A stretch of DNA of 64,000 nt, from NCBI RefSeq assembly GCF_900142825.1, contig NZ_FRCH01000001.1, positions 2,070,215 to 2,134,214 of the forward strand. Reading direction: 5' to 3'. Shown here in pieces: positions 1 through 9,287 of the stretch. Every line of letters begins with the position of its first letter. Position 1 is the first letter of the stretch. The position numbers and the translations under genes are program-made. The DNA comes from Rhodanobacter sp. OK091 (GTDB lineage Bacteria > Pseudomonadota > Gammaproteobacteria > Xanthomonadales > Rhodanobacteraceae). The notes below the pieces were generated by a model that was given only the letters and a program-made list of their open reading frames with translations, did no database searches and was not told the origin of the DNA.

Positions 1-5
1 GACAG

Positions 6-434
6 TTGTCGCCGACCTTGCAACGCGCAGCGGCGGCATTGCCGCTCAGCCGGCTGGTCTTCGCCGGCTATGCCGGTGGATTGTGGCTCTGGCTCTGCAC
101 CCTGGCCCAAGGTGATCTGGTAGCTCCTCGAAGCCTGTATCCGTGGGTCTTGCTGCTGCTGACGCTGGCCTTGTTGCTGGGCCTGCTGGAGGGCCAGGGT
201 TGGCATTCGTTGAGCAGGCTGGGAGCACAGGAGAGCGCGGCCGAGCAGGAGCTGCAGCCGGCGCGCTTTGTGGCGGCGCTGTTTATCTACGTACTTCCAT
301 GTATCGCCTTGTTGCACGCCAGGCAAGATGGAGTGGATCTGATCGCGGCGGCGCTGGCCGTACCCAGCTGCCTGCTGGGTAAATGGCTGGAGCGCCATTT
401 GTATGAATCTCTGCTGCGTGGCTCCACAGACTGA
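6..434 (+). CDS. Hypothetical four-helix membrane protein (5' end may lie outside the window)
   Basis: I do not recognise the family. The reading frame is open to the left edge of the window, so the TTG at position 6 may not be the true start and the gene may be truncated by the window. The translated 142 residues contain four hydrophobic stretches (roughly residues 16-35, 45-62, 87-104 and 110-124), consistent with a small integral inner-membrane protein. The tail is short and polar. The size and topology would also fit a small anchor subunit of a larger complex, but no diagnostic motif supports that. It is followed by about 90 bp before the DUF481 gene, with no clear terminator between them. 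Confidence 0.5.
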   Translation: MSPTLQRAAAALPLSRLVFAGYAGGLWLWLCTLAQGDLVAPRSLYPWVLLLLTLALLLGLLEGQGWHSLSRLGAQESAAEQELQPARFVAALFIYVLPCIALLHARQDGVDLIAAALAVPSCLLGKWLERHLYESLLRGSTD

Positions 435-521
435 CGGCCTGACCGGCTTCGTTCATTGCGAGTTCAAGCCGTGCCGTTAAGGTAACGGATCACTATTAAT
501 TAACAAACGGGCTGTTCACCC

Positions 522-1331
522 ATGAAAAAGACCTTGATCGCCGGCCTGTTGCTGGCTGCCTTCGCGAGCTTCGCCGCGCAGGCCCAGGATGCCCCCAGCG
601 ACCCCGCCAACAATGGTGGCTGGAGCGGTTCAGGCGAGTTCGGCTTTGCCTCGGCCACCGGCAACACGCGTTCGCAAAACGTCAATGCCAAGCTCGGCCT
701 GAACCAGGAAAACGAGCAGTGGAAGAACAACTTCTACGTCGACGCGCTGCGCTCCAAAAGCCAGCAGAAGGTGGTCGATGCGGCCGGCAATACGGTCGAG
801 CAGTTCAACACGACCGCGAACCGCTATGACGGCGGTGCCTCGGTCGGCTACAAGCTCGATCCGCGCAGCTACATCGTTGGCGCCACCCGTTACGAGCACG
901 ACGACTTCGGCGCCAATCTGTGGCAAGGCGTCGTCTCGCTCGGTTACGGCTACATCGCCCTGAAGGACGAGCGCAACGAGCTGTCGTTCGAAATCGGCCC
1001 GGGTTACAAGCGTTACCGCCCCGCCGACGTCAATGTACTAGTCAACGGCGTGATGGTGCCGCAGCGGCAGACGACGCAGGGCGAAGTCGTGGCCCGCGGC
1101 CTGATCAACTACAAGTACAAGCTCACCAGCAACACCGCGTTCGAGAACACGTTCCTGATGGAAGCGGGTTCGAAGAACACGTATCTGCAGAACGACGCCG
1201 GCGTGGCGGTCAGCATGACCAAGAAGATGGCGTTGAAAGTCGGCTTCCAGGTACGTCACAACAGCGACGTGCTCGCGGGCGTCAAGAAGACGGACACGCT
1301 GACCACGACCAATCTGGTCTACAGCTTCTAA
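522..1331 (+). CDS. DUF481 family outer-membrane beta-barrel protein
   Basis: The 269-residue product begins with a typical Sec signal peptide (MKK, a hydrophobic core, cleavage near the AQA/QD junction at about residue 21). The mature part alternates polar and hydrophobic residues as in a beta-barrel and ends in a C-terminal phenylalanine (LVYSF), the classic outer-membrane insertion signal. The motif GSGEFGFASATGNTRSQN near the mature N terminus is typical of DUF481 (YdiY-like) salt-induced outer-membrane proteins. The function of that family is not well established. A rho-independent terminator lies 27 bp past the stop codon, so it is probably transcribed alone. Confidence 0.85.
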   Translation: MKKTLIAGLLLAAFASFAAQAQDAPSDPANNGGWSGSGEFGFASATGNTRSQNVNAKLGLNQENEQWKNNFYVDALRSKSQQKVVDAAGNTVEQFNTTANRYDGGASVGYKLDPRSYIVGATRYEHDDFGANLWQGVVSLGYGYIALKDERNELSFEIGPGYKRYRPADVNVLVNGVMVPQRQTTQGEVVARGLINYKYKLTSNTAFENTFLMEAGSKNTYLQNDAGVAVSMTKKMALKVGFQVRHNSDVLAGVKKTDTLTTTNLVYSF

Positions 1332-1357
1332 ACAGCGATCCGCGAGATGTGTCGGCA

Positions 1358-1389
1358 ACGGCCCTTCCGCGCGAGCGGGAGGGCCGTTT
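1358..1389. terminator. Bidirectional rho-independent terminator between the DUF481 gene and hemC
   Basis: A long GC-rich hairpin (ACGGCCCT... pairing with ...AGGGCCGT) is followed by TTTG on the plus strand. It sits between the convergent 3' ends of the DUF481 gene and hemC, so it can serve both. Confidence 0.75.
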
Positions 1390-1403
1390 GCGTTGCACGC
1401 GAT

Positions 1404-2321
1404 TCAAAGCCCGAGCAGCTCGCCCGCACCCTGGACGAGCAAGGCCGCCGCGACCCGGCGGCCCAATGCCAGCGCCTGATCGCCAGGCTCGCTGCCGTCG
1501 GCATGCAGCAATCGACCACTGGCCGCATCACCCACCATGCCGCGCAGATGCAGGCCGTGTTCGCCCAGTACGCACCAGGCGCCGACCGGCACCGTGCAGC
1601 TGCCGCCGAGCGCCTGGTTCATCGAGCGTTCGGCGCTGACGGTCAGTCGCGTGTCGGCGTCGTCGAGCGCGGCGAGCAGGCTCAGAACGCCCAAGTTGTT
1701 GTCACACGCCTCGATCGCGATCGCCGCCTGGCCCGGTGCCGGCAGCCAGTCCGGCGCGGCCAGCCGCGAGCGGATGCGGGCGGCCAGGCCAAGCCGTTCC
1801 AGTCCGGCGCAGGCCAGCACGACCGCGTCGTAGTCGCCCGCATCGAGCTTGCCCAGCCGGGTGCCGACATTGCCGCGCAGGTCGAGCAGGACCAGATCCG
1901 GCCGCAGCGCGCGCAGCTGCGCCTGTCGCCGCAATGACGATGTGCCGACCCGCGCGCCCTGAGGCAGCGCCAGGAGATCCGCATGATCGTTGCTGACGAA
2001 CGCATCGGCCGCGTCCGCCCGCGGCAGGATCGCCGGCAGCACGAAACCCGGCTCCAGCTGCGCCGGCACATCCTTCAGCGAATGCACTGCCAGATCGGCG
2101 CGGCCTTCCAGCATCGCCATCTCGAGTTCCTTCAGGAACAGGCCCTTGCCACCGATCGTCGCCAGCGGCTGGTCGAGAATTTCGTCGCCGCGCGTGCTCA
2201 TCGGCACCAGGTCCACCGTCAGCCCCGGATGCGCCGCGCGCAGCAGCGTGGCCACATGCTCGGCCTGCCACAGCGCGAGCGCGCTCTTGCGGGTGGCGAT
2301 ACGCAGGGTGGAGGGATTCAT
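1404..2321 (-). CDS. hemC: Porphobilinogen deaminase (hydroxymethylbilane synthase)
   Basis: This cytosolic heme-pathway enzyme condenses four porphobilinogen units into hydroxymethylbilane. The 305 residues match the usual family length. The N terminus [15 protein letters not shown], the [11 protein letters not shown] segment, [11 protein letters not shown] and the cofactor-attachment loop [11 protein letters not shown] (dipyrromethane-binding Cys near residue 241) are all present. The ATG is preceded by CGGAG. It is divergent from the Bax-inhibitor-like gene (135 bp apart) and convergent with the DUF481 gene. hemD is not adjacent in this window. Confidence 0.97.
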   Translation of the reverse strand: MNPSTLRIATRKSALALWQAEHVATLLRAAHPGLTVDLVPMSTRGDEILDQPLATIGGKGLFLKELEMAMLEGRADLAVHSLKDVPAQLEPGFVLPAILPRADAADAFVSNDHADLLALPQGARVGTSSLRRQAQLRALRPDLVLLDLRGNVGTRLGKLDAGDYDAVVLACAGLERLGLAARIRSRLAAPDWLPAPGQAAIAIEACDNNLGVLSLLAALDDADTRLTVSAERSMNQALGGSCTVPVGAWCVLGEHGLHLRGMVGDAASGRLLHADGSEPGDQALALGRRVAAALLVQGAGELLGL

Positions 2322-2456
2322 CGGAACTCCGCGGCATTCGGCAAGGTCGCATTGTCGCGTAGTTTCCGTACCGCAGTGCAGCGGCGTATCGGCGCAGGGC
2401 GGGTGCGCCGCCTGCGGCGGACAGTTAGGATGGTTGGCATCTCACGGGAGTTCATC

Positions 2457-3212
2457 ATGCAAAGCGGCAACCCGGCACTCAACAAGAACACTTTCCTCGA
2501 CGCCGCCAGTGGCGCGGTCGTCGCGCACGGCGACGAGGCCATGACGATCAACGGCACCGTCAACAAGACCGGGTTTCTGCTGATTCTTGTCCTGGTCGGC
2601 GCGATGTTCAGCTGGAGCCAGTTCAGCGGTCCGGCCAGCATGCCGGGGATGCTCCCGCTGATGCTTGGTGGCGCGATCGGCGGCCTGATCCTGGCCTTGA
2701 TCACTTCGTTCAAGAAGACCTGGGCACCGATCACCGCGCCGCTGTACGCGCTGGTGGAAGGCGTCTTCATCGGCGCGCTGTCGGCGATCTTCGAGATGCG
2801 CTATCCGGGCATCGTGATCCAGGCGGTGGGGCTTACCTTCGGGACCATGGCGGCGCTGCTGCTGGCCTATCGCAGCGGGCTGATCCGCGCCACCGAGAAG
2901 TTCAAGCTCGGAATCGTCGCGGCCACCGGCGGCATCATGCTGCTGTATCTGGCCAACATGGCGATGGGTTTCTTCGGCCACTCGATGGGCTTCATCAACG
3001 GCCACAGCGGCATCGGTATCGCGTTCAGCGCGGTGGTGGTGGTGATCGCGGCGCTGAACCTGATCCTCGATTTCGACATGATCGAATCCGGCGTCAATGC
3101 CGGCGCACCGAAATACATGGAGTGGTACAGCGCATTCGCGCTGGTGGTCACGCTGGTCTGGCTGTACCTGGAACTGCTGCGGCTGCTGTCGAAGCTGCAA
3201 TCGCGCAACTGA
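2457..3212 (+). CDS. Bax inhibitor-1/YccA-like integral membrane protein
   Basis: The 251-residue product has a polar N terminus of about 30 residues followed by seven hydrophobic segments, as in the bacterial branch of the Bax inhibitor-1 family. Conserved features include TVNKTGFLLIL and the C-terminal acidic stretch DFDMIESGVNAGAPKYMEWY, typical of this subfamily. The role in bacteria is unclear. Relatives modulate FtsH proteolysis or act as pH-sensitive calcium channels, but function cannot be inferred here. ATG 2457 was chosen because of the CGGGAG Shine-Dalgarno at 2444-2449 and the homologous N terminus; the longer open frame upstream lies antisense to hemC. Confidence 0.88.
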   Translation: MQSGNPALNKNTFLDAASGAVVAHGDEAMTINGTVNKTGFLLILVLVGAMFSWSQFSGPASMPGMLPLMLGGAIGGLILALITSFKKTWAPITAPLYALVEGVFIGALSAIFEMRYPGIVIQAVGLTFGTMAALLLAYRSGLIRATEKFKLGIVAATGGIMLLYLANMAMGFFGHSMGFINGHSGIGIAFSAVVVVIAALNLILDFDMIESGVNAGAPKYMEWYSAFALVVTLVWLYLELLRLLSKLQSRN

Positions 3213-3251
3213 GCGGCCGCGCCATCAGGCGGCGCATTGCACGGTCAATGC

Positions 3252-3285
3252 AAAAAGAAAGGCGCGGGTGACCGCGCCTTTCTTC
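3252..3285. terminator. Bidirectional terminator between the Bax-1-like gene and the RND permease gene
   Basis: The hairpin AAAGGCGCGG/CCGCGCCTTT with a GTGA loop is flanked by an A-run on the left and CTTCT on the right. The adjacent genes are convergent, so it can end both transcripts. Confidence 0.85.
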
Positions 3286-3295
3286 TGTCGATCGC

Positions 3296-6200
3296 TCAGA
3301 CTTGCGTCGTCGGATCCGGTCCCGCCAGGAGTGGATCGTCCGCCGGTTGGCGGCCGCCGTGATGGTCGGCGGCCAGCAGCATGTAGAACGCCGGCACGAC
3401 GAACAAGGTGAACAAGGTGCCGATCGCCAGGCCGGTGGAAATCACCAGGCCCATGTTGAAGCGGCCCGCCGCGCCGGCGCCCGAGGCGATCACCAACGGC
3501 AGCACGCCCAGCACCATCGCCGCGGTGGTCATCAGGATCGGTCGCAGGCGCACCGCGGCGGCATGTTCGATCGCCTCGCGTTTGGACATGCCGGCGAGCT
3601 GCGACTGGTTGGCGAACTGCACGATCAGGATGCCGTGCTTGCTGATCAGGCCCATCAAGGTCACCAGACCGACCTCGGTATAGATGTTGAGGCTGGTGAA
3701 CAGGTTGACGAAGATCAGCGCGCCGAACAGCGCCAGCGGCACCGATACCAGGATCACGATCGGATCGCGCAGGCTATTGAACTGCGCAGCCAGGGCCAGG
3801 AACACGATGATCACGGCGAACAGCAAAGTCGCGCCGAAGCCGCCGGCCTCCTGGGTGAACTGGCGCGACTGCCCGGAGTAATCCACCGTGTAGCCGGTCG
3901 ACGCCACCTGCTTCACCAGGTCACGCAGGTAGGTCAGGGCCTCGCCCTGCGACAGCCCGCTGACGCCGGAGATCGTGGCCGAGTTCAATTGCTGGAAGCG
4001 GTTCAACGACTGCGGCACCACCTGCCGGGTGATCTTGGCCACGGTCGAGGCCGGGATCACCGAACCGTTCGGCACCCGGATGTAATAGTCCAGTACCTGG
4101 TTCGGATTGAGCCGATCGACCTGCAATACCTGCGGAATCACCTGGTAGGAACGGCCGGAGATCGAGAAATAGTTGACGTAGCCGCCGCCCAGCGCCGAGC
4201 CGAGTGCGGAACCCACATCCTGCTGAGTCAGCCCCAGCGTGGTGATCATGTCGCGGTCGAGGCTGACCGTGCTTTGCGGCTTGTCGACCTTGAGATCGGA
4301 GTCGACGAAGTAGAACTTGCCGCTGGCCTGCGCCTTCTGCAGCACTTCGGTGGCAACCGCGTTGAGGTTCTCGAATGGCTCGGTGGTGGTGATCACCACC
4401 TGGATCGGCAGGCCAGACGCGCCCGGCAGCGGCGGAAACTGGAAGGCCGCCACCCGGCCGCCGGCGATGCCGCTCCACTTCTCCTGCAAGACCTGCTGCA
4501 GTTCGTGCGCGCCGCGCTGACGCTGGTCCCACGGCTTGAACAGCACGCCGCCGATGCCCTGGTTGATGGTGGGCACGCCGGTCAGCTGGAACATCTGCTC
4601 GTATTCCGGCAGCTGCTTGGACAGCTCGAACATCTGCGTCGCGTAGACATTCATCTGCTGCGCCGTGGTGTTCGGCGCGCCCACGATCTGGCCGACCACG
4701 ATGCCCTGGTCCTCTTCGGGGGCCAGTTCCGATTTCGAGGTCATGCCCAACGCAATGGTGGCCAGCAACAGCAGCCCGCTCATCACCAGAACCACCGACC
4801 AGGTCGACAAGGTGCCGTGCAGCAGGCGCTGATAGCCGTGGTGCACGCGATCGAACTGGCGGTCGATGAGCTGCACGAAGCGGTTGTTCTCCTGTTCGCT
4901 GCGGAAGAACTTCGCGCACATCACCGGCGACAAGGTCAGCGCGACCACCGCCGACACGGTCACCGCGCCGGCCAGGGTGAAGGCGAACTCGCTGAACAGC
5001 GCACCGGTCAGGCCCTTCTGGAAGCCGATCGGCACGTACACCGCGATCAGCACCACGGTCATCGCCAGGATCGGTCCGCCCAGTTCGCGCGCGGCCAGCA
5101 AGGCGGCCTGCAGTGGCGTCTTGCCCTCCTCCTTCATGTGCCGGTCGACGTTTTCCACCACGATGATGGCGTCGTCCACCACCAGGCCGATCGCCAGCAC
5201 CAGCGCCAGCAAGGTCAGCAAATTGATCGAGTAACCCAGCGCCAGCATCACGAAGAAGGTGCCGATCAGCGACAGCGGCATGGCGATCACCGGGATGATC
5301 ACGGCCCGCAGGCTGCCGAGGAACAGGAAGATCACCAGCGTGACGATCAGCAGTGCCTCGACCAGCGTCTTGACCACCTCGTTGATCGAGCTGTTCACGA
5401 ACTCGGTGCCGTCGTAGACGATCTGCCCGGTCAGTCCGCTGGGCAACTGGCTCTGAATATCCGGGAACGCATCGCGCACGCGCTTGGCCACGTCCAGCAC
5501 GTTCGCGTCGGGCGCGACCTTGATGCCGATGAACACCGAGCGCTTGCCGCTGAAGGCCACGTTGAAGTCGTAGCTTTCCGAACCCAGCGAGACGGTGGCC
5601 ACATCCTGCAGGCGCACGATCGCACCGTTGACCTGCTTGATCGCCAGCTGCTTGAACTCATCGACGGAATGCAGATTGCTGTTGGCGGTCAGGTCGACCG
5701 TCACCGCCTGTCCTTTGCTGGAGCCGACCGCAGCCAGATAATTGTTCGACGCCAGCGATGCATTCACATCGCTGGCAGTGATGCCATGCGCCGCCATCTT
5801 GGCCGGGTCCAACCAGGCGCGCAGTGCGAACTGGCGTGCGCCGAGCAGCTCGGCGGTCTGCACGCCTTCGATCGAATCGAGCTTGGGCTTGACCACGCGG
5901 GCAAGGTAGTCGGTGATGTTGTTGGTGGGCAGCACATCGCTGTAGAAGCCCATGTACATCGCGTCGATCGTCTCGCCGACCTGTACCTTCAGCACCGGCT
6001 GCTGCGCCTGCGGCGGCAGCTGGTTCCGCACCGAATTCGCCTGGGTGGTGATCTCGGTCAGTGCGCGGTTGGCGTCGTAGTTGAGGCGCAGGGTCGCGGT
6101 GATGGTGGACACGCCCTGCACGCTGCTGGAGGACAGGTAATCGATGCCCTGCGCTTGTGAAATAGCCTGCTCCAGCGGCTGGGTGACGAAGCCGGCCATG

Positions 6201-6373
6201 GTTTGCGCGTCGGCACCGTAGTAAGCGGTGGTGACGGTGACCGTGGCGTTCTCGGTCTTGGGGTACTGGCGCACGGTCAGGCTGCCGACGGCGCGCACAC
6301 CCAGCACCAGGATCAGCAGGCTGACGACCACCGCCAGCACCGGCTTGTTGATGAACAGGTCGGTGAATTTCAT
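3296..6373 (-). CDS. RND (HAE-1) multidrug efflux permease
   Basis: This inner-membrane proton/drug antiporter subunit has 1025 residues, the normal length for HAE-1 pumps. The N terminus (FTDLFINKPVLAVVVS), the GLVVDDAIIVVENVDRH segment carrying the paired proton-relay aspartates (about residues 407-408), and the GLISKHGILIVQFANQ segment with the conserved Lys are all intact, so an active pump is expected. The sequence style is closest to the MexI/MexF side of the family; substrates cannot be predicted. It is the last gene of a three-gene operon, 8 bp after the adaptor gene. Confidence 0.95.
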   Translation of the reverse strand: MKFTDLFINKPVLAVVVSLLILVLGVRAVGSLTVRQYPKTENATVTVTTAYYGADAQTMAGFVTQPLEQAISQAQGIDYLSSSSVQGVSTITATLRLNYDANRALTEITTQANSVRNQLPPQAQQPVLKVQVGETIDAMYMGFYSDVLPTNNITDYLARVVKPKLDSIEGVQTAELLGARQFALRAWLDPAKMAAHGITASDVNASLASNNYLAAVGSSKGQAVTVDLTANSNLHSVDEFKQLAIKQVNGAIVRLQDVATVSLGSESYDFNVAFSGKRSVFIGIKVAPDANVLDVAKRVRDAFPDIQSQLPSGLTGQIVYDGTEFVNSSINEVVKTLVEALLIVTLVIFLFLGSLRAVIIPVIAMPLSLIGTFFVMLALGYSINLLTLLALVLAIGLVVDDAIIVVENVDRHMKEEGKTPLQAALLAARELGGPILAMTVVLIAVYVPIGFQKGLTGALFSEFAFTLAGAVTVSAVVALTLSPVMCAKFFRSEQENNRFVQLIDRQFDRVHHGYQRLLHGTLSTWSVVLVMSGLLLLATIALGMTSKSELAPEEDQGIVVGQIVGAPNTTAQQMNVYATQMFELSKQLPEYEQMFQLTGVPTINQGIGGVLFKPWDQRQRGAHELQQVLQEKWSGIAGGRVAAFQFPPLPGASGLPIQVVITTTEPFENLNAVATEVLQKAQASGKFYFVDSDLKVDKPQSTVSLDRDMITTLGLTQQDVGSALGSALGGGYVNYFSISGRSYQVIPQVLQVDRLNPNQVLDYYIRVPNGSVIPASTVAKITRQVVPQSLNRFQQLNSATISGVSGLSQGEALTYLRDLVKQVASTGYTVDYSGQSRQFTQEAGGFGATLLFAVIIVFLALAAQFNSLRDPIVILVSVPLALFGALIFVNLFTSLNIYTEVGLVTLMGLISKHGILIVQFANQSQLAGMSKREAIEHAAAVRLRPILMTTAAMVLGVLPLVIASGAGAAGRFNMGLVISTGLAIGTLFTLFVVPAFYMLLAADHHGGRQPADDPLLAGPDPTTQV

Positions 6374-6381
6374 GGGTAAGC

Positions 6382-7542
6382 TCAGTGCTCCTGCGGCGCG
6401 GGATGGACGCTGTCGGCCGGCTGCACGCTGTTGTCGATCGCGATAGGCGCGTCGTTCTTCAGCTTGATCTGGCCGCTGGTCACCACCACGGTGCCGGCGT
6501 CGACGCCCTTGAGGATGGCTACCTGGTCGCCGCGGGTTTCGCCCACCGTGACAAAGGTCTGCTTCACCGTGGGCGGCAGCGGCTGGCCCTTGTCGTCTTT
6601 GCCCTTGGACGGCTGCACCACGTACACCGTGTCGCCATACGGGTTGTAGACGATCGCCGCCTGCGGCAACGTCAGCTGGCGCTGTTCGTTGCCGATATCG
6701 ACGGTGACCTTGGCGAACATGCCCGGAGTGAGCGCCTTGTCATGGTTGGGCACGGTCGCTTCTACCTGCACATTGCGCGTGCCCAGATCGACCTTGGGGT
6801 TGACCGCGCTGAGCTTGCCGGTGAAATCGCGGCCGGCATACGCATCCAGCTTCAGGTTCACCGTCTGGCCCACCTGCATCCGGCCAAGCTCGCTCTGCGG
6901 CACATAGAAATCGACGAACAGCGGATCGAGCTGCTGCACGGTCACCACCGTGGTGCCGGCGCTGAGGTAGTCACCGGGGCTGGTGGTGATGATGCCGGCG
7001 CGGCCCGCAAACGGCGCGCGCAGCTGCTTCTTGATCACGACCACTTTCTGCTGTGCCACCGCGGCCTGCTTCGCCTTGAGATCGGCGGCAGCGGCGTCGT
7101 AATCAGCCTTGCTGATCGCCTGCGCCGCGAGTTGCTGGCGTGCCCGCTCGAAGGTGAGCTTGGACAACTGGGCCGCCGCCTCGAACTGTTGTAGCTGGGC
7201 CACGTCGTCGCCGTCGCGCAGCTGCACCAGCAGCTGGCCCTGCTTCACGTCCTGGCCGGATTTCAGGTTGACCCCGGTGACCAGGCCGGCCACGTCCATC
7301 GCCAGGTCGGCGCCGTTGGCCGCGCGCAGCGTGCCGACGGCACTCAGTGCGGGCTGCCACGGCTGTTCCTTGGCAGTGGTGGTGCTGACCGTGAACGGCG
7401 CCGGCTTCGGCATGCCGTGGATCATGCGCACCACCAGCAATACCTTGATGCCGACGATCACTGCGATCAGCAGCAGCACTCCGACGATCATCCAGATCAT
7501 GCGCTTGGTGGTGCTGGGCTTCTTGTCGACGCGCGTGGGCAT
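6382..7542 (-). CDS. RND efflux periplasmic adaptor (membrane fusion protein)
   Basis: The 386-residue protein has a single N-terminal membrane anchor (about residues 15-38) followed by HlyD/AcrA-type segments. These are a lipoyl-like half (AVGTLRAANGADLAMDVAGLV), an alpha-helical hairpin rich in Ala/Gln/Lys, the second lipoyl half (LRAPFAGRAGIITTSPGDYL) and beta-barrel sequences (VQQLDPLFVDFYVPQSELGRM). It bridges the inner-membrane permease and the outer-membrane channel. There is no lipobox, so it is anchored by its helix rather than a lipid. AAGGAG precedes the ATG. It lies 11 bp after the channel gene and 8 bp before the permease gene, implying one transcript. Confidence 0.93.
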   Translation of the reverse strand: MPTRVDKKPSTTKRMIWMIVGVLLLIAVIVGIKVLLVVRMIHGMPKPAPFTVSTTTAKEQPWQPALSAVGTLRAANGADLAMDVAGLVTGVNLKSGQDVKQGQLLVQLRDGDDVAQLQQFEAAAQLSKLTFERARQQLAAQAISKADYDAAAADLKAKQAAVAQQKVVVIKKQLRAPFAGRAGIITTSPGDYLSAGTTVVTVQQLDPLFVDFYVPQSELGRMQVGQTVNLKLDAYAGRDFTGKLSAVNPKVDLGTRNVQVEATVPNHDKALTPGMFAKVTVDIGNEQRQLTLPQAAIVYNPYGDTVYVVQPSKGKDDKGQPLPPTVKQTFVTVGETRGDQVAILKGVDAGTVVVTSGQIKLKNDAPIAIDNSVQPADSVHPAPQEH

Positions 7543-7553
7543 GCGCGAACTCC

Positions 7554-9113
7554 TTAGTTGGATGCGTTGGATGGTGCGGATGTGGATGCAGAGGGTGCGG
7601 ACGTAGCGGGCGCGGGTGCGGCCATGTCGGCGCCGCTGCGCCAGCCGCCACCGAGTGCGGCATACAGCGCGGCGGTATCGGCCAGTCGTGCGCTGCGCGC
7701 CTTGATCAGTCCGATGCGCGCCTGCTGATAGCTGCGCTGGGCGTCGAGCAGGTTGAGATAGCCGGTCGCGCCGAGCTGGAATTGCCGACGGACCAGGTCA
7801 AGCTGCTGCGCCGCGGTACTCTCGGCGATGGCTTGCGCGGCCAGGCCTTGCGCGTCGTAATCCAGGGCTTGCAGCGCATCGGCGACGTTCTGGAACGCGT
7901 TCAGCACGGTCTGCTGCCAGTCCGCTACCGCCTTGTCCATGCCGGCCCGTGCGGCGCGTTTCTTGTGCAGCAGTTCGCCGCCATGGAACAGTGGCTGGGT
8001 CAGGCCGAGGCCCAGCGACCAGGCACCGGTGCCGGCGGAGAACAGATCGCCGGCCCGGAGCGCCTCCGACCCGGCGCTGCCGGACAGGGTGACCTGCGGC
8101 AGCATCGCGGCGGTGGCGACGCCAACCTGGGCCGAGGCGGCGTGCAGCTGCGCCGATGCCGCCCGGATGTCCGGGCGCTGCTCGACCAGACCGGATGGCA
8201 AGCTGACCGGGATGTCCGGTGGCAAGGTGACGGCATCCAGCGTCAACGGCTCTAGTTGCAGTTGCGCCGGCGTGGTGCCGAGATAGCTGGCCAGCTGATT
8301 GCGGGTCGCAGCGAGCTGCGCGCGCAGCGGCGGCAAGGTCGCCTCGGTGGCGGCCAGCTGTGAGCGTACCGCCAGCGTGTCGGCCAGCGACTTCGCGCCG
8401 ATCTTCAGCTGTTTTTGTGCGATGCCCAGGCTCTCGCGCTGCATGTCGACGATCTGTTCGGTCGCGCGCACCTGCTCGCGCAGCGACGCCTCCTGCAGCG
8501 ACGTGGTCACCACATTGGCGGTCAGCGCCAGATAGGTGGTGTCGAGTTGCGCCTGCTGAAAGTCCGCCTGCGCCAGCTGCGCCTCGATACCGCGGCGCAC
8601 GCCACCGAACAGATCCAGGGTATAGCCGACGCTGACCGAGGCGTTGTACACCGTGTACGGGCCACCGCCGCCAGCCACGCGCGATTGGGCGGCCGATTGC
8701 TTCTGGCGGGTGACGCCGGCGCCCAGATCAGCCGACGGAAACAGGCCGCCGCGTGCCGCGTCGGCGTTCTCCCGGGCCTGGCGCAACGCCGCCTGAGCGG
8801 AGGCGATCGACGGGCTGTGCGTCAGTGCGGTGTTTACCCGGCGGGTCAACTCGGCATTGTTGAATGTCGTCCACCAGAGCGCAGGCACGTCGCGACCCTG
8901 CAGAAAGCGCTGCGCGTCGCCGTCGGCGGCTTTGGCGGCGGCGGTGGCGGCTGGCAACGGTTGCGCCGTGTAGCGATCCACCGGCGGTGCGTTCGGCCGG
9001 CGATAATCGGGGCCGACCGCGCAACCGGCGACGGAAAGACCGGCCAGCAACGCGAGGACGAGGGCGCTACGGGCAAGCAAGGCGGGCTTCGAGTCGGACA
9101 GGAGACTGGGCAA
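7554..9113 (-). CDS. RND efflux outer-membrane channel lipoprotein (OprM/NodT family)
   Basis: The 519-residue product has a lipoprotein signal ending in LSVAGC (lipobox VAGC near residue 31) followed by VGPDYRRPNAPP, the hallmark mature N terminus of OprM/NodT-type factors. Two repeated outer-membrane-efflux domains follow, each with long Ala/Gln-rich helices. The C-terminal tail is Ala/Ser/Pro-rich, and this low-complexity extension is unusual. The start drawn is TTG at 9113 with no good ribosome-binding site; an internal TTG about 12 codons later is possible. It is the first gene of the operon, which is less common than adaptor-first order. Confidence 0.9.
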   Translation of the reverse strand: MPSLLSDSKPALLARSALVLALLAGLSVAGCAVGPDYRRPNAPPVDRYTAQPLPAATAAAKAADGDAQRFLQGRDVPALWWTTFNNAELTRRVNTALTHSPSIASAQAALRQARENADAARGGLFPSADLGAGVTRQKQSAAQSRVAGGGGPYTVYNASVSVGYTLDLFGGVRRGIEAQLAQADFQQAQLDTTYLALTANVVTTSLQEASLREQVRATEQIVDMQRESLGIAQKQLKIGAKSLADTLAVRSQLAATEATLPPLRAQLAATRNQLASYLGTTPAQLQLEPLTLDAVTLPPDIPVSLPSGLVEQRPDIRAASAQLHAASAQVGVATAAMLPQVTLSGSAGSEALRAGDLFSAGTGAWSLGLGLTQPLFHGGELLHKKRAARAGMDKAVADWQQTVLNAFQNVADALQALDYDAQGLAAQAIAESTAAQQLDLVRRQFQLGATGYLNLLDAQRSYQQARIGLIKARSARLADTAALYAALGGGWRSGADMAAPAPATSAPSASTSAPSNASN

Positions 9114-9287
9114 GGGAGTGACCTGGGGGGCAAGGGGGACGCCGTCGCCGACAATAACATACCGAATAGTTTACATATACATGACGATGGGCACAGGACG
9201 GCCAAATGCTGTCCGCAACACATTCTGCCGCCGTGGACGGGCCGCTTTCGGGCAGCAGAGGCTGCCCGCCCGGCCCGGAATTTGTCG
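9114..9287. promoter_or_regulatory. Intergenic region expected to hold the efflux-operon promoter
   Basis: The 174 bp between tkt and the efflux operon contain an unusually A/T-rich island (about 9150-9186, including GAATAGTTTACATATACATG) in a GC-rich surrounding. This is a plausible promoter/operator for the minus-strand operon. No regulator gene is adjacent and no convincing dyad or -35/-10 pair was found, so this is only a location hint. Confidence 0.3.

Noticed and set aside
3302..6160. 952-codon plus-strand open frame
   Set aside because: It runs antisense to the RND permease gene, has a His/Gln/Arg-rich composition typical of complementary-strand frames in high-GC DNA, and shows no domain.
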